From NCBI GenBank assembly GCA_963710745.1, contig CAVQBP010000016.1, positions 124,001 to 188,000 of the forward strand: a DNA stretch of 64,000 nucleotides, in the 5' to 3' direction. The DNA is from CAVQBP01 sp963710745. Lineage in GTDB: Bacteria > Bacteroidota > Ignavibacteria > Ignavibacteriales > Ignavibacteriaceae. A model generated the notes under the pieces. The model was given only the letters and a program-made list of their open reading frames with translations, was not told where the DNA came from and did no database searches. Below are positions 35,742 to 44,900 of the stretch, one piece after another (position 1 is the first letter of the stretch; the number at the start of each line of letters is the position of its first letter). A program made the translations under genes and the position numbers.

Positions 35742-37270
35742 TGTCTAAAATTTTCTTCAATGACTTTAATTTTAAAGCCATATTATTTTTCCTTCTGTTC
35801 CTTATATTAATTCCGCAAAAATGTTTTCCATTCTCGCCGACCGACAAAGAAATAGAGGATATGGCAATTAAAGGTCTTGATAAATCATATGATTTTAAAT
35901 GGAATGAAGCAGAACAGGTATTTGAAAAAATAGTAACTAAATTTCCGCAGGATCCCAGGGGATATCATTATCTCGCGAGTATATATCTATGGTATTATTT
36001 AAGCAGTAAAGAAAAGGATGATTATACTAACTTTTTTAAATATTCGGATCTGGCAATTGAAAAGGGGATTGATTTAATTGAAAAAGAACCTGAAAATAAA
36101 GATCTGCTGTATGTTGTTGGTGATGACTATACATTCAGGGCAATAGTTTATTCAAGAGCTGAGCATTACCTGGATGCTGCCTGGGCTACTAAAAAATCCG
36201 AATCATATTTGAAAAAAGTTATAGAACTTGATTCTACATATTATGACGCCTACCTGGGATTGGGACTTTATAATTTTGCTATCGGTCAGATTCCTTCAGC
36301 ATTTAAATGGGCTTTAAGCCTGGCAGGAATTGACGGGGAAAAAGCGATTGGGATTAAATATATACGGAAATGTGCCAAAAACGGTTATCTTTCCAGGATT
36401 GATGCTCAATATTATCTATCCCAGATTCTTGCTGAAGTTACATTTGATTATAATGCTGCTGCAAATTATTTAAAGAGTTTAATACAAAGATATCCTGATA
36501 ACCTGATTTTTAACTATTCTTATGCTAGTCTTGAAATAAAAATGCATAACCTTGACCAGGCGCAAAAAATACTGGAAAAAATTGTTAATGTAGATTCTTC
36601 AAAATTTATTCAGCTTGTTTCTTTATCCAATTTTTTACTTGGAGATATTCATTATAAGAAAAATGATTTTAAATCTGCTGTAAATTATTATTTGACTTTT
36701 CTTTCTACAACACCCGATAACGATTATACCGGGATTGCAGCATACAGGCTAGGTGTGTCCAGCGAAATTTCCGGAGATACAGTTTCTGCTAAAAAATATT
36801 TCGAACAGTCACAAAACGGAAACATGGATCTTGATGATGATATATATGCAAAAAGAAAAGGCGAGGAATACTTAGCACAGGACCTGGACAGCAATGAAGT
36901 TGAAGTAATTAAAGCTGCAAATAAAATCGATGCGGGTAAATACCCTTCTGCTTATAATGATCTATATGATCTAATTCCTATTGTAAAAGATAACGATCTA
37001 AAAGCTGAAGTCTATTTATATTTAAGTAATGCTGCTTACTGGATGAATAATTATGATGAATCTCTGAAAATGGGCTTTGCTGCCCAGAGCATTGAGACTA
37101 ATGAAGAAAAATGGGTTAAGCCTTTCGCAGTGTTTTATATTGCAAGAGCCTATAAGAAAATGGGGAACATTGCTGCTTATAATAATTTTATCGATGAAGC
37201 AGCCGGATATGAAGATTTCGATTACCAGAATAAATTGAAGAATTTAATTTACGCAATTAAGTTGAAGTAA
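35741..37270 (+). CDS. Secreted TPR-repeat protein
   Basis: Protein of 509 residues. It starts with a signal peptide or anchor (residues about 8-28, 'AILFFLLFLILIPQKCFPF') and then consists of helical repeats with TPR spacing, for example 'AEQVFEKIVTKFPQDPRGYH', 'YLKKVIELDSTYYDAYLGLG' and 'AQKILEKIVNVDSSKFIQLV'. TPR arrays are protein-binding scaffolds; after export this one would act in the periplasm or at the outer membrane. There is no catalytic domain. The ATG shares a base with the pyrG stop, an unexpected coupling since no pathway link is evident. Confidence 0.75.
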   Translation: MSKIFFNDFNFKAILFFLLFLILIPQKCFPFSPTDKEIEDMAIKGLDKSYDFKWNEAEQVFEKIVTKFPQDPRGYHYLASIYLWYYLSSKEKDDYTNFFKYSDLAIEKGIDLIEKEPENKDLLYVVGDDYTFRAIVYSRAEHYLDAAWATKKSESYLKKVIELDSTYYDAYLGLGLYNFAIGQIPSAFKWALSLAGIDGEKAIGIKYIRKCAKNGYLSRIDAQYYLSQILAEVTFDYNAAANYLKSLIQRYPDNLIFNYSYASLEIKMHNLDQAQKILEKIVNVDSSKFIQLVSLSNFLLGDIHYKKNDFKSAVNYYLTFLSTTPDNDYTGIAAYRLGVSSEISGDTVSAKKYFEQSQNGNMDLDDDIYAKRKGEEYLAQDLDSNEVEVIKAANKIDAGKYPSAYNDLYDLIPIVKDNDLKAEVYLYLSNAAYWMNNYDESLKMGFAAQSIETNEEKWVKPFAVFYIARAYKKMGNIAAYNNFIDEAAGYEDFDYQNKLKNLIYAIKLK

Positions 37271-37554
37271 TAATTACTTGATAAACTCATTCCAAAAAAT
37301 ATTCTCCGAACGCTAATTATTTTTTCCATTATTATATAATCAGACTTACTATTTTACTCCGCTTGATCATTTCTTAATAACAAAAAATTGTTTTTCAATT
37401 ATTTTAATAAGTTACATTTTTGTAATATCAATTCGATTATTATAAATATTACGGTTTTTTGAAAGAAACCGTCAGAGTATATTTCATCTGTCAAAATAAA
37501 AAGATAATATTGTGTGGGGAAACAGAAAAAGGTTCTGAATCTTACTGAAATAAT
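37271..37554. other. Non-coding gap
   Basis: There is no gene. A palindrome AAGTAAT-A-ATTACTT (37265-37279) overlaps the preceding stop codon. The rest is AT-rich with no clear promoter; TATATT at 37478-37483 is a possible -10 for the downstream TonB-like gene but lacks a good -35. Confidence 0.4.
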
Positions 37555-38175
37555 ATGAAGACTGAACGTTTCAAAATATTAAGAAAAGAGTACAAACTTC
37601 ATTTTGAAATAAGTCTCATATCCAGTTTATTGATCTGCATATTCTTATTCCTTTTCTTTCCCGAAATTTCTCCCCCTTTAAAACCTCCCCCGGTTTATCA
37701 GTCTGTATTAATTACAATAAATGATATAACCCAGAATACTGTGCAGTCTGAAGTATCAAATCCGAAACCGCGTGAACCAAAGGTTGTAATATCAAATTTA
37801 ATTGATGATCCTGTGATTTTACCCGATGAAAACATTAAAACTACAGGAGAAAATAAAAATTCCGGAAAGGGGATGAATAGTAATAACACTGCATATAAGC
37901 CGGGAATCGATGCACCTCAATTGCCATTTATCCCGAAGCAGATTCTTGAAGTGCTTCCGGACAATAACGGAGATATTACCGGCTACATCGATCTCAGACT
38001 TAAAATTGGAACAAACGGAAAGGTGATTGAACATAAAGTAATAGCGAACACTACCGGCTCATATAAATACCTTCAGAGTGTAATCGTTGCAGCATACAAA
38101 TCAAGGTGGGAGCCCATTAAAATAGATAACAGCAAAATTGATTACTGGGTTGAGAAGACATATACATTCAGGTGA
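37555..38175 (+). CDS. TonB-like energy transducer
   Basis: Protein of 206 residues with the layout of TonB: a short cytoplasmic N-terminus, one membrane helix (about 19-36, 'ISLISSLLICIFLFLFF'), a Pro-containing linker ('PPLKPPPVYQ', 'NPKPREPK') and a C-terminal domain of about 75 residues ('GYIDLRLKIGTNGKVIEHKV', 'YKSRWEPIK') like the TonB C-terminal fold. TonB proteins pass proton-motive force from ExbBD to outer-membrane receptors. No exbB, exbD or receptor gene is near, so the partner is unknown. The Pro-rich region is short, which may limit its reach across the periplasm. Confidence 0.7.
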   Translation: MKTERFKILRKEYKLHFEISLISSLLICIFLFLFFPEISPPLKPPPVYQSVLITINDITQNTVQSEVSNPKPREPKVVISNLIDDPVILPDENIKTTGENKNSGKGMNSNNTAYKPGIDAPQLPFIPKQILEVLPDNNGDITGYIDLRLKIGTNGKVIEHKVIANTTGSYKYLQSVIVAAYKSRWEPIKIDNSKIDYWVEKTYTFR

Positions 38176-38293
38176 ATTATTAATACATCTCAAATAATTT
38201 TTCAGCCGGAAATTAATCTTTAGCATCAATATTAATTGCTTATATTATTCTATTTAACTAACTTTTGACTACTTATAAATCAAGAAGATCTCA

Positions 38294-38900
38294 TTGAATA
38301 TAGCAGTTTTTGTCTCCGGCAGAGGCTCAAATCTTAAAGCCATTTTAGATTCACAGGATTTAAAAGAATATTGCAGAAGTTAAAGCTGTTTTCAGCAGCA
38401 AAGCTGATTGCGGTGCATTTAAAATTGCAGATAATTATTCGATAAAAACCTTTTGTCTTGGAACAGACGATGCCCAAATCTCCTATAATGATTTAGCTGA
38501 AAAGTTGAAAGATCTGGAAATAGAATTTATTGTTCTCGCAGGTTTTTTAAAGTTAATCCCTGACGAAGTAATTAAAAATTATAAATGGAAAATTATTAAC
38601 ATCCATCCTGCTTTACTTCCGTCATTCGGCGGAAAGGGAATGTATGGAATACGTGTTCATAGGGCTGTTTTTAGTTCATCTGCAAAAGTATCCGGTGCAA
38701 CTGTTCATTTTGTTGATGAGACATATGATACCGGAAAAATAATATCTCAAAGATGTGTTGATATCTCAGATGTTAAATCCCCGGAAGAAATTGCTGAGAG
38801 GGTTTTGGAAATTGAACATAAAATTCTCCCTTTTGTTATATATAACATAGCAAGAGGTAAAGTTAAACTTATCGATGAGAGAGTTGTGATCGAAAAGTAA
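38294..38900 (+). CDS. purN: Phosphoribosylglycinamide formyltransferase, interrupted by a one-base insertion
   Basis: Purine-pathway enzyme transferring a formyl group from 10-formyl-THF to GAR; about 201 residues when repaired. The start is TTG 38294-38296, coding 'NIAVFVSGRGSNLKAILDSQ', the exact PurN N-terminus with its phosphate-binding loop. This frame stops at 38384-38386. The rest reads one frame on from 'IAEVKAVFSSKADCGAFKIA', through 'LAGFLKLIP' and 'INIHPALLPSFGGKGMYG' (catalytic Asn and His) to 'VDETYDTG' (Asp). Deleting one A in the A4 run at 38362-38365 restores the protein. purH follows, so purine genes are adjacent. Confidence 0.87.
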
Positions 38901-39034
38901 CCGATGGCATATGAATTGTTTGGATATTATTTAGATTTTTACATTTTCTTCCTTATGTTTGTTTAATAAAATCTAATCTTTTTTCCTATATATGTTAAAG
39001 TTAATTAATAAAAAATTATTGGAAGTTATTAAAA

Positions 39035-40552
39035 TTGAACAAATTAGCATTAATAAGCGTATCTGATAAATCATTTATAACAGAATTTGCACAATCATTA
39101 ATAGACCTTAACTATCAAATTATCGCAACCGGAAATACAGCGAAACTTTTATCATCAAAGGGAATAAATGTAACTGAAGTGAGTAATCTTACTGGTTTCC
39201 CGGAAATTTTTGACGGGAGAGTGAAAACTCTTCATCCTAAAATACTCGGCGGTATTTTATTCAGGCGTGATAATAAGTCGGATAAAAAAGAAGCAGATGA
39301 AAATGAAATTCTCCCGATCGATTTAGTATGTGTAAATTTATATCCCTTTGTAAAAACTGTAGAGAACCCGAATTCAGATCTCGATACAATAATTGAAAAT
39401 ATAGATATCGGCGGTCCGACCCTTGTAAGAGCTTCAGCAAAAAACTATAAGTATGTTTCCATCTTAACTAATTCTTCCCAGTATACCGGTGTAATAGAGG
39501 AACTTAAAAAAGGAGAAATAAGTTTAGAGACAAGAAAGAATTTAGCAGTTGAAGCTTTTTCACACACTGCTTCTTATGATACTTATATTTCTAAATTCTT
39601 AGAAGAAAAATTCGCTCATAATACAAACAGCTTTAAAATTAATCTGGTTAAAGAAAAAGATTTAAGATACGGTGAAAATCCGCATCAAAAAGCTGCGTTG
39701 TACGGGAACTTTTATTCCTATTTTGATGTATTTCACGGTAAGGAATTATCATACAACAATATTATGGATTTGGTTGCTGCTGTGGAATTGGTTGAAGATT
39801 TAGGGAATAATACTTGTGCAATAATTAAACATATGAATCCTGCCGGTGCTGCTAAAGGTAAAGATTCTCTTGAAGCTTACGAAAGAGCATTAAAATGCGA
39901 TCCTGCTTCTGCTTTCGGCGGTATAGTTACTTTTACTTCGATAGTTGATGAGCAGGTTGCCGAAAAATTAAATGATATTTTTTTGGAAATAGTTTGTGCC
40001 CCTGAGTATACTGAAGGTGCAATAGAGATCTTAACTAAGAAGAAAAACAGGAGGCTTCTAAAACAGCTGAAATCAGTCAGGGATTCTAATGTATATTTTA
40101 GAAATATTCCCGGCGGTGCAATTATTCAGGATGCCGATAAAGTAACTTTGAATGAAAGCGAATTGAAAACAGCAACTATTAAAGAACCTGCAAAATCTGT
40201 ATTAGAAGATCTGATTTTTGCATGGATTGTTGCAAAACATACTAAATCGAATGCAATTGTTTTTGCAAAGGATAAGGCTACATTAGGAGTCGGCGGCGGA
40301 CAAATGTCAAGGCTCGATTCTGCTAAAATAGCTGCAATGAAAGCTAAAGAATACGGACTGGATTTGAAAGGTTCAGTTGCTGCTTCGGATGCTTTTTTCC
40401 CTTTTCCCGATACTTTAATTGAGATAATTAAATGCGGGGCAGTTTCGGTTATACAGCCCGGCGGGTCTGTAAGAGATAATGAAGTTATTGATGCAGCCAA
40501 CCAGAATAATATTTCAATGGTTTTTACAGGAATCAGACATTTTAAGCACTAA
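39035..40552 (+). CDS. purH: Bifunctional AICAR formyltransferase / IMP cyclohydrolase
   Basis: Performs the last two steps of IMP synthesis. The 505 residues comprise an N-terminal MGS-like cyclohydrolase domain (1 to about 195; 'ISVSDKS', 'GRVKTLHPKILGGIL', 'DIGGPTLVRASAKN') and the formyltransferase domain ('LRYGENPHQKAALYG', 'IIKHMNPAGAA', 'DPASAFGGIV', 'GGGQMSRLDSAKIA', 'SDAFFPFPD'). The start is TTG at 39035 with GGAAG upstream. Unlike its neighbour purN it is unbroken. The two are 134 bases apart and may be co-transcribed. Confidence 0.95.
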   Translation: MNKLALISVSDKSFITEFAQSLIDLNYQIIATGNTAKLLSSKGINVTEVSNLTGFPEIFDGRVKTLHPKILGGILFRRDNKSDKKEADENEILPIDLVCVNLYPFVKTVENPNSDLDTIIENIDIGGPTLVRASAKNYKYVSILTNSSQYTGVIEELKKGEISLETRKNLAVEAFSHTASYDTYISKFLEEKFAHNTNSFKINLVKEKDLRYGENPHQKAALYGNFYSYFDVFHGKELSYNNIMDLVAAVELVEDLGNNTCAIIKHMNPAGAAKGKDSLEAYERALKCDPASAFGGIVTFTSIVDEQVAEKLNDIFLEIVCAPEYTEGAIEILTKKKNRRLLKQLKSVRDSNVYFRNIPGGAIIQDADKVTLNESELKTATIKEPAKSVLEDLIFAWIVAKHTKSNAIVFAKDKATLGVGGGQMSRLDSAKIAAMKAKEYGLDLKGSVAASDAFFPFPDTLIEIIKCGAVSVIQPGGSVRDNEVIDAANQNNISMVFTGIRHFKH

Positions 40553-40749
40553 TATTGGATAAGGATATAATATGCTATTCCGCCTGAAAATTTTTCTAAG
40601 GTAGAGCTAAAAGATTATTGAACGAAGGTATAGAATTAAGAAAATTTTTTACAGTAATTAACATGAATTCGGAGAAATGAAATTATTTAAAGTACATCAA
40701 CCTGCTTCCATCAATCATGTTCCATTTAAATTAGAATATACGAGGACTT

Positions 40750-41775
40750 ATGGGTTTTTTTGATTTTTTTTCTGCGGATATTGCCATTGATCTTGGCACT
40801 GCTAATACTCTCATCTGGGTAAAAGGCAAAGGTATTGTCTTAAATGAACCCTCTATTGTAGCTTTTGATAAGAATACAAAAAAGATAATAGCCCTTGGCA
40901 ATAAAGCAAAAGAGATGCAGGGAAGGGAGCATAAGGAGATAAGGGTAACCAGGCCGATGCGGGATGGTGTTATTGCCGATTTTGAAATTGCCGAAGGTAT
41001 GATAAGGGCCTTCATTAAAAAAGTTAAAGGCGGTGCATTTGCAAGTAAAAGAGTTGTTGTTGCAGTACCGAGTGGAGTAACAGAAGTTGAAAAAAGAGCT
41101 GTACGGGATAGTGCGGAGCACGCCGGTGCAAAGGAAGTTCATCTTATTGCCGAACCTATGGCAGCCGCAATCGGGATTGGAATTGATGTTGAAGCTGCAG
41201 TTGGTAATATGATCATCGATATTGGCGGCGGAACTACTGAAATTGCAATAATAGCTTTATCGGGAATTGTAAATGAAGAATCTATAAGGATTGCCGGAGA
41301 TGAGATGAATTATGCTATTATGCAGTTCTTTAAGAAAAACCATAATATTCTTATTGGTGAAAGAACAGCCGAAGCTATAAAATGCGAAGTTGGTTCGGCA
41401 GTCCCGTTAAAAGAGGAAATAACAATCCAGGTTAAAGGGCGCGACCTTGTCGGCGGTATTCCTAAAACAACTGAAGTAAGTTCTGTTGAGATCAGGGAAG
41501 CCCTTGCAGAAGCTATATCTCAGATTGTTGATGCTGTAAGGCAGTCTCTGGAAAGAACTCCTCCTGAACTTTCTGCCGATATTCTTGACCGGGGAGTTAT
41601 GATTACAGGCGGAGGTGCATTGTTAAAAGGACTCGATGAAAGAATACGGATGGAAACAAATCTGCCTGTTAATGTTGCCGAAGATCCTTTAACGGCAGTT
41701 GCCCGCGGTGCAGGCAAAGTTATTGAGAATTTAAATCATTATTCAAAAGTATTAATACGTAATAGAAGATATTAA
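40750..41775 (+). CDS. mreB: Rod shape-determining actin homologue MreB
   Basis: Cytoskeletal ATPase that organises lateral wall synthesis; 341 residues. It has the actin-fold motifs 'DIAIDLGTANTLIWV' (phosphate 1), 'EPMAAAIGIGIDV', 'MIIDIGGGTTEIAII' (phosphate 2) and 'VMITGGGALLKGLD' (adenosine). The N-terminus 'FFDFFSADI' is typical. GAGGA lies about 6 bases before the ATG. It heads a tight operon mreB-mreC-mreD-mrdA-rodA, the complete elongasome core; its stop overlaps the mreC start (TAATG). Confidence 0.96.
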   Translation: MGFFDFFSADIAIDLGTANTLIWVKGKGIVLNEPSIVAFDKNTKKIIALGNKAKEMQGREHKEIRVTRPMRDGVIADFEIAEGMIRAFIKKVKGGAFASKRVVVAVPSGVTEVEKRAVRDSAEHAGAKEVHLIAEPMAAAIGIGIDVEAAVGNMIIDIGGGTTEIAIIALSGIVNEESIRIAGDEMNYAIMQFFKKNHNILIGERTAEAIKCEVGSAVPLKEEITIQVKGRDLVGGIPKTTEVSSVEIREALAEAISQIVDAVRQSLERTPPELSADILDRGVMITGGGALLKGLDERIRMETNLPVNVAEDPLTAVARGAGKVIENLNHYSKVLIRNRRY

Positions 41776-42614
41776 TGTTTCGATTCTTTACCCGTGTATG
41801 GTTTGGCTTTAAAGAATATATTGTACTGGTGGTTTTAGTAATAGTCAGTTTTGTTCTCCTTTCACTTAATCAAAAACCCGAAATTAAAAATATTAGAGCA
41901 ATAGCATTCGGCAGTTTTGCTGCTGTTACTTCAGTTGTTTCGGATTTAATAAATATAGCAAATATTAAAAGCGAAAACGGGCAGCTGAGAGAAGTAAACG
42001 CTGAACTTATGCTCCAGGTTAACAGGCTGCGTGAATACGGAATTCAAAATGAGGAATTAAGGAATCTCCTTAATTTAAAGGATACTCTCAAATATCCGTT
42101 AATCCCTGCGGCTATAGTTTCAAAATCTTTTTCGAAAATACAGGGTACAATAACAATAAATGCCGGCCTTAGAGACGGGGTTAAACCTGGTATGCCGGTA
42201 ATAAATGATGTAGGATTAATAGGCATAGTCTATAATGCTTCGGAAGATTATTCGATAGCAAGGACTTTAAGGAATTTTGATTTAAAGATAACTGTAAAAG
42301 ATCAGAGAAGCAGGATAGACGGGATAATGAAATGGAACGGTGAAAACCTTGTAATTATTAATGTTCCCAAAACTTATGACGTTGAACCCGGTGACCGTAT
42401 TATTACCAGCGATATAAGCTCTATAGTACCGGTACCTCTGCCTGTTGGTGTTGTGACTGGTCTGAGCAATATAAAAACCGGTATCTTTAATGAAGTTAAA
42501 GTTAAGCCTTTTGTTGATTTTCTGAGGGTCGAAAATGTATTTGTGCTTGGTATAGTTGAGAGTAAGCAAATAAAAAATTTGGAAATGAATTTTTATAAAA
42601 GAAATGAAAATTGA
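41775..42614 (+). CDS. mreC: Rod shape-determining protein MreC
   Basis: Bitopic membrane protein of 279 residues linking MreB to periplasmic wall enzymes. One N-terminal membrane helix (about 13-31) is followed by a coiled-coil ('NIKSENGQLREVNAELMLQV', near 60-95) and the double beta-barrel core ('TINAGLRDGVKPGMPVINDV', 'GDRIITSDISSIVPVPLPVG'). The gene is translationally coupled to mreB by a one-base overlap and overlaps mreD by 11 bases. Length is normal. Confidence 0.92.
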   Translation: MFRFFTRVWFGFKEYIVLVVLVIVSFVLLSLNQKPEIKNIRAIAFGSFAAVTSVVSDLINIANIKSENGQLREVNAELMLQVNRLREYGIQNEELRNLLNLKDTLKYPLIPAAIVSKSFSKIQGTITINAGLRDGVKPGMPVINDVGLIGIVYNASEDYSIARTLRNFDLKITVKDQRSRIDGIMKWNGENLVIINVPKTYDVEPGDRIITSDISSIVPVPLPVGVVTGLSNIKTGIFNEVKVKPFVDFLRVENVFVLGIVESKQIKNLEMNFYKRNEN

Positions 42615-43092
42615 TTATATCGCTGCCATACTGTTGTTTTTCCCCTTGCTTATTATTCAGACAACCATTGTTCCGTTAATTGCTATTAACGGTGTTATAC
42701 CTGATCTGATAATTATTCTTCTTGCTTTTTATGCCTTGAAAATGGGACAATTGCACGGAACAATTCTCGGGTTTATTTACGGACTTTTATTTGATCTTAT
42801 AACCGGCGGGCTTTTAGGAAGTTCAATGCTTTCTAAAACCATAACCGGTTTTATTATCGGGTATTTCTATAATGAAAATAAAAAAGATCTTTACCTGAAA
42901 TCCTTTATCTTTCCTTTGATTGTCTTACTGGCTTCCACAATAGATTCATTTATTTTATCTTTTTTCTCTACAGTAGATTTAAATACTTCAATTACAACTT
43001 TTTTTATTGAACAGGGAATTTTGCCTGGAATTTATACTGCAGTGTTTAGTATAATAGTAATTGTATTCTATCCCAGGAGAAGCAGCAGTTGA
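42604..43092 (+). CDS. mreD: Rod shape-determining membrane protein MreD
   Basis: Integral membrane protein of 162 residues with about five hydrophobic helices. It has the typical MreD features 'NGVIPDLIIILLAFYALKMG' and 'GFIYGLLFDLITGGLLGSSM'. Recognition rests on these motifs and on location between mreC and mrdA. It overlaps both neighbours: the mreC end by 11 bases, and the mrdA start through TTGA at 43089-43092. Confidence 0.9.
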   Translation: MKIDYIAAILLFFPLLIIQTTIVPLIAINGVIPDLIIILLAFYALKMGQLHGTILGFIYGLLFDLITGGLLGSSMLSKTITGFIIGYFYNENKKDLYLKSFIFPLIVLLASTIDSFILSFFSTVDLNTSITTFFIEQGILPGIYTAVFSIIVIVFYPRRSSS

Positions 43093-44900
43093 AGTCAGAG
43101 AATTTTGCATCCATAAAAAGAAAGACAATCGTATATTCTATTACTATAGGCTGCTTCCTTCTATTCATTTTTCGCCTTTTCCAGATGCAGGTTATTCAAT
43201 ATAAAAGCTACGATGAAAAATCGGCTGATAATAGTATTAAACCAATTGAACAGGTTCCTTTAAGGGGAATATTTCTCGACAGGAATGGTGAAGTTGTTGT
43301 AAATAATATTCCTGCTTATACACTTAGGATTACTCCCGCGTATTACGACCGGAAATTAAATAAGTTGCTGGAAGCAGAGCTTAATGTTGAACCGGGTTAT
43401 ATCGATAAGATATTGTACAGTAACCGGATTTATTCAAAATATGTTCCCATAAGAATTAAACGAGGTGTGGATTTTAAGGTTATATCATGGTATGAAGAAA
43501 ATTCGGAAGATTTGCCCGGTGTAGATTATATCGTTGAAATGCAGAGAGGTTATCCTGACGGAATAATGGGAGCTCACATGTTCGGATATACTAAAGAAGT
43601 ATCTCTCCTGCAGTTGAAAAGAGATAATTATTATAAACCTGGAGATTATATAGGTTATACAGGTGTTGAGAAGCAGTATGAATCTTATTTACGCGGCGAA
43701 AAAGGTTATAATTATGTCCTGGTTGATTCGAAACGCAGAGAAATAGGGAAATATAAAAACGGAGCAGATGATATAGCTTCAATCAAAGGAGAAGATCTTG
43801 TCTTATCTATTGATGCTGATGTTCAAAGGGTTGCTGAAGAAGAATTAAAAGGGAAAAGAGGAGCCGTAGTTGCCATTGAACCTAAGACCGGGGAGGTTTT
43901 AGCTCTGGCAAGTGCCCCGGATTATGATTTAAATGAATTCTCATATGTCACCTCACGAGAGTATCTTCAAAAACTCTACAATGATCCTGATAAGCCTTTT
44001 TTTAACAGAGCCACTATGTCAACTAAACCGCCCGGTTCCACATTCAAAATATTGGCTTCAATAGCTGCTTTGGATCTTGGAGTTATAGATACAAATACTA
44101 CCTTTTTTTGCCCCGGATATTTTACTTACGGCAGAATCTTTAAATGCGATGGTGTTCATGGAAGATTAAATGTTGAACACGCAATTGAAAAGTCGTGCAA
44201 TGTATTTTTTTATAATCTTATCTTTAAGATTGGTATCGATAGGTGGGCAGAATATGCAAGAAGATTTGGTTTCACGAGGGAAACAGGAATTGACATAGGT
44301 GAAGAAGTTCCCGGTTTTGTACCTGATAGTAAATATTATGAGAAAATTTACGGAGCTAACTGGCCGCGAAGTATTATGGCAAGTCTGGGTATCGGCCAGG
44401 GAGAAGTTAATGTAACTCCTATACAGCTCGCTCAATTTGCTGCTCTGGTTGCAAACGACGGTCATTCGTATACACCTCATATTGTAAAAGGATACCTTGA
44501 AAATGGTACGAAAAAATTTATCCCCTTTAAATTTAAAGCGATAAATGTAGGTGTTAATAAGAAGGTCTTTGATATTGTTAAGTACGGGATGTATTTAGTA
44601 GTAAACAGTGCCGGAACTGCTGCGGCAAGCAGATCAAAAGAAATTAAAATTGCCGGGAAAACCGGTACGGCCCAGAATCCGCACGGAAAAGATCACGCGC
44701 TTTTCATTGCTTTTGCTCCTTATAATGATCCTAAAATTGCTTTATCGGTAGTCATTGAAAACGTTGGTTTCGGGGCCACTTATGCGGCTCCCATAGCAAA
44801 AAAATTAATTGAAACCTACCTGTTAAAGGATAAAAAGAAGAAGGAAGAGGTTGTCCCGGATCTTAAAACAAAAATTATAGGTGCATCGCTTGCAAATTGA
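43089..44900 (+). CDS. mrdA: Penicillin-binding protein 2 (peptidoglycan DD-transpeptidase)
   Basis: Class B PBP of 603 residues that cross-links peptidoglycan in the elongasome. One N-terminal membrane helix ('IGCFLLFIFRLFQMQ') precedes the dimerisation domain ('PLRGIFLDRNGEVVVNNIPA'). The transpeptidase motifs are 'STKPPGSTFK' (SxxK, near residue 320), 'SCN' in 'IEKSCNVFFYN', and 'KTGTAQNPHGKDHALFIAFA'. The start is TTG at 43089 with AGGAG upstream. It partners with RodA, the next gene, whose start lies inside its last codons. Confidence 0.95.
   Translation: MKSENFASIKRKTIVYSITIGCFLLFIFRLFQMQVIQYKSYDEKSADNSIKPIEQVPLRGIFLDRNGEVVVNNIPAYTLRITPAYYDRKLNKLLEAELNVEPGYIDKILYSNRIYSKYVPIRIKRGVDFKVISWYEENSEDLPGVDYIVEMQRGYPDGIMGAHMFGYTKEVSLLQLKRDNYYKPGDYIGYTGVEKQYESYLRGEKGYNYVLVDSKRREIGKYKNGADDIASIKGEDLVLSIDADVQRVAEEELKGKRGAVVAIEPKTGEVLALASAPDYDLNEFSYVTSREYLQKLYNDPDKPFFNRATMSTKPPGSTFKILASIAALDLGVIDTNTTFFCPGYFTYGRIFKCDGVHGRLNVEHAIEKSCNVFFYNLIFKIGIDRWAEYARRFGFTRETGIDIGEEVPGFVPDSKYYEKIYGANWPRSIMASLGIGQGEVNVTPIQLAQFAALVANDGHSYTPHIVKGYLENGTKKFIPFKFKAINVGVNKKVFDIVKYGMYLVVNSAGTAAASRSKEIKIAGKTGTAQNPHGKDHALFIAFAPYNDPKIALSVVIENVGFGATYAAPIAKKLIETYLLKDKKKKEEVVPDLKTKIIGASLAN

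Noticed and set aside
40126..40500. 124-codon minus-strand frame inside purH
   Set aside because: Antisense shadow of the conserved formyltransferase domain.
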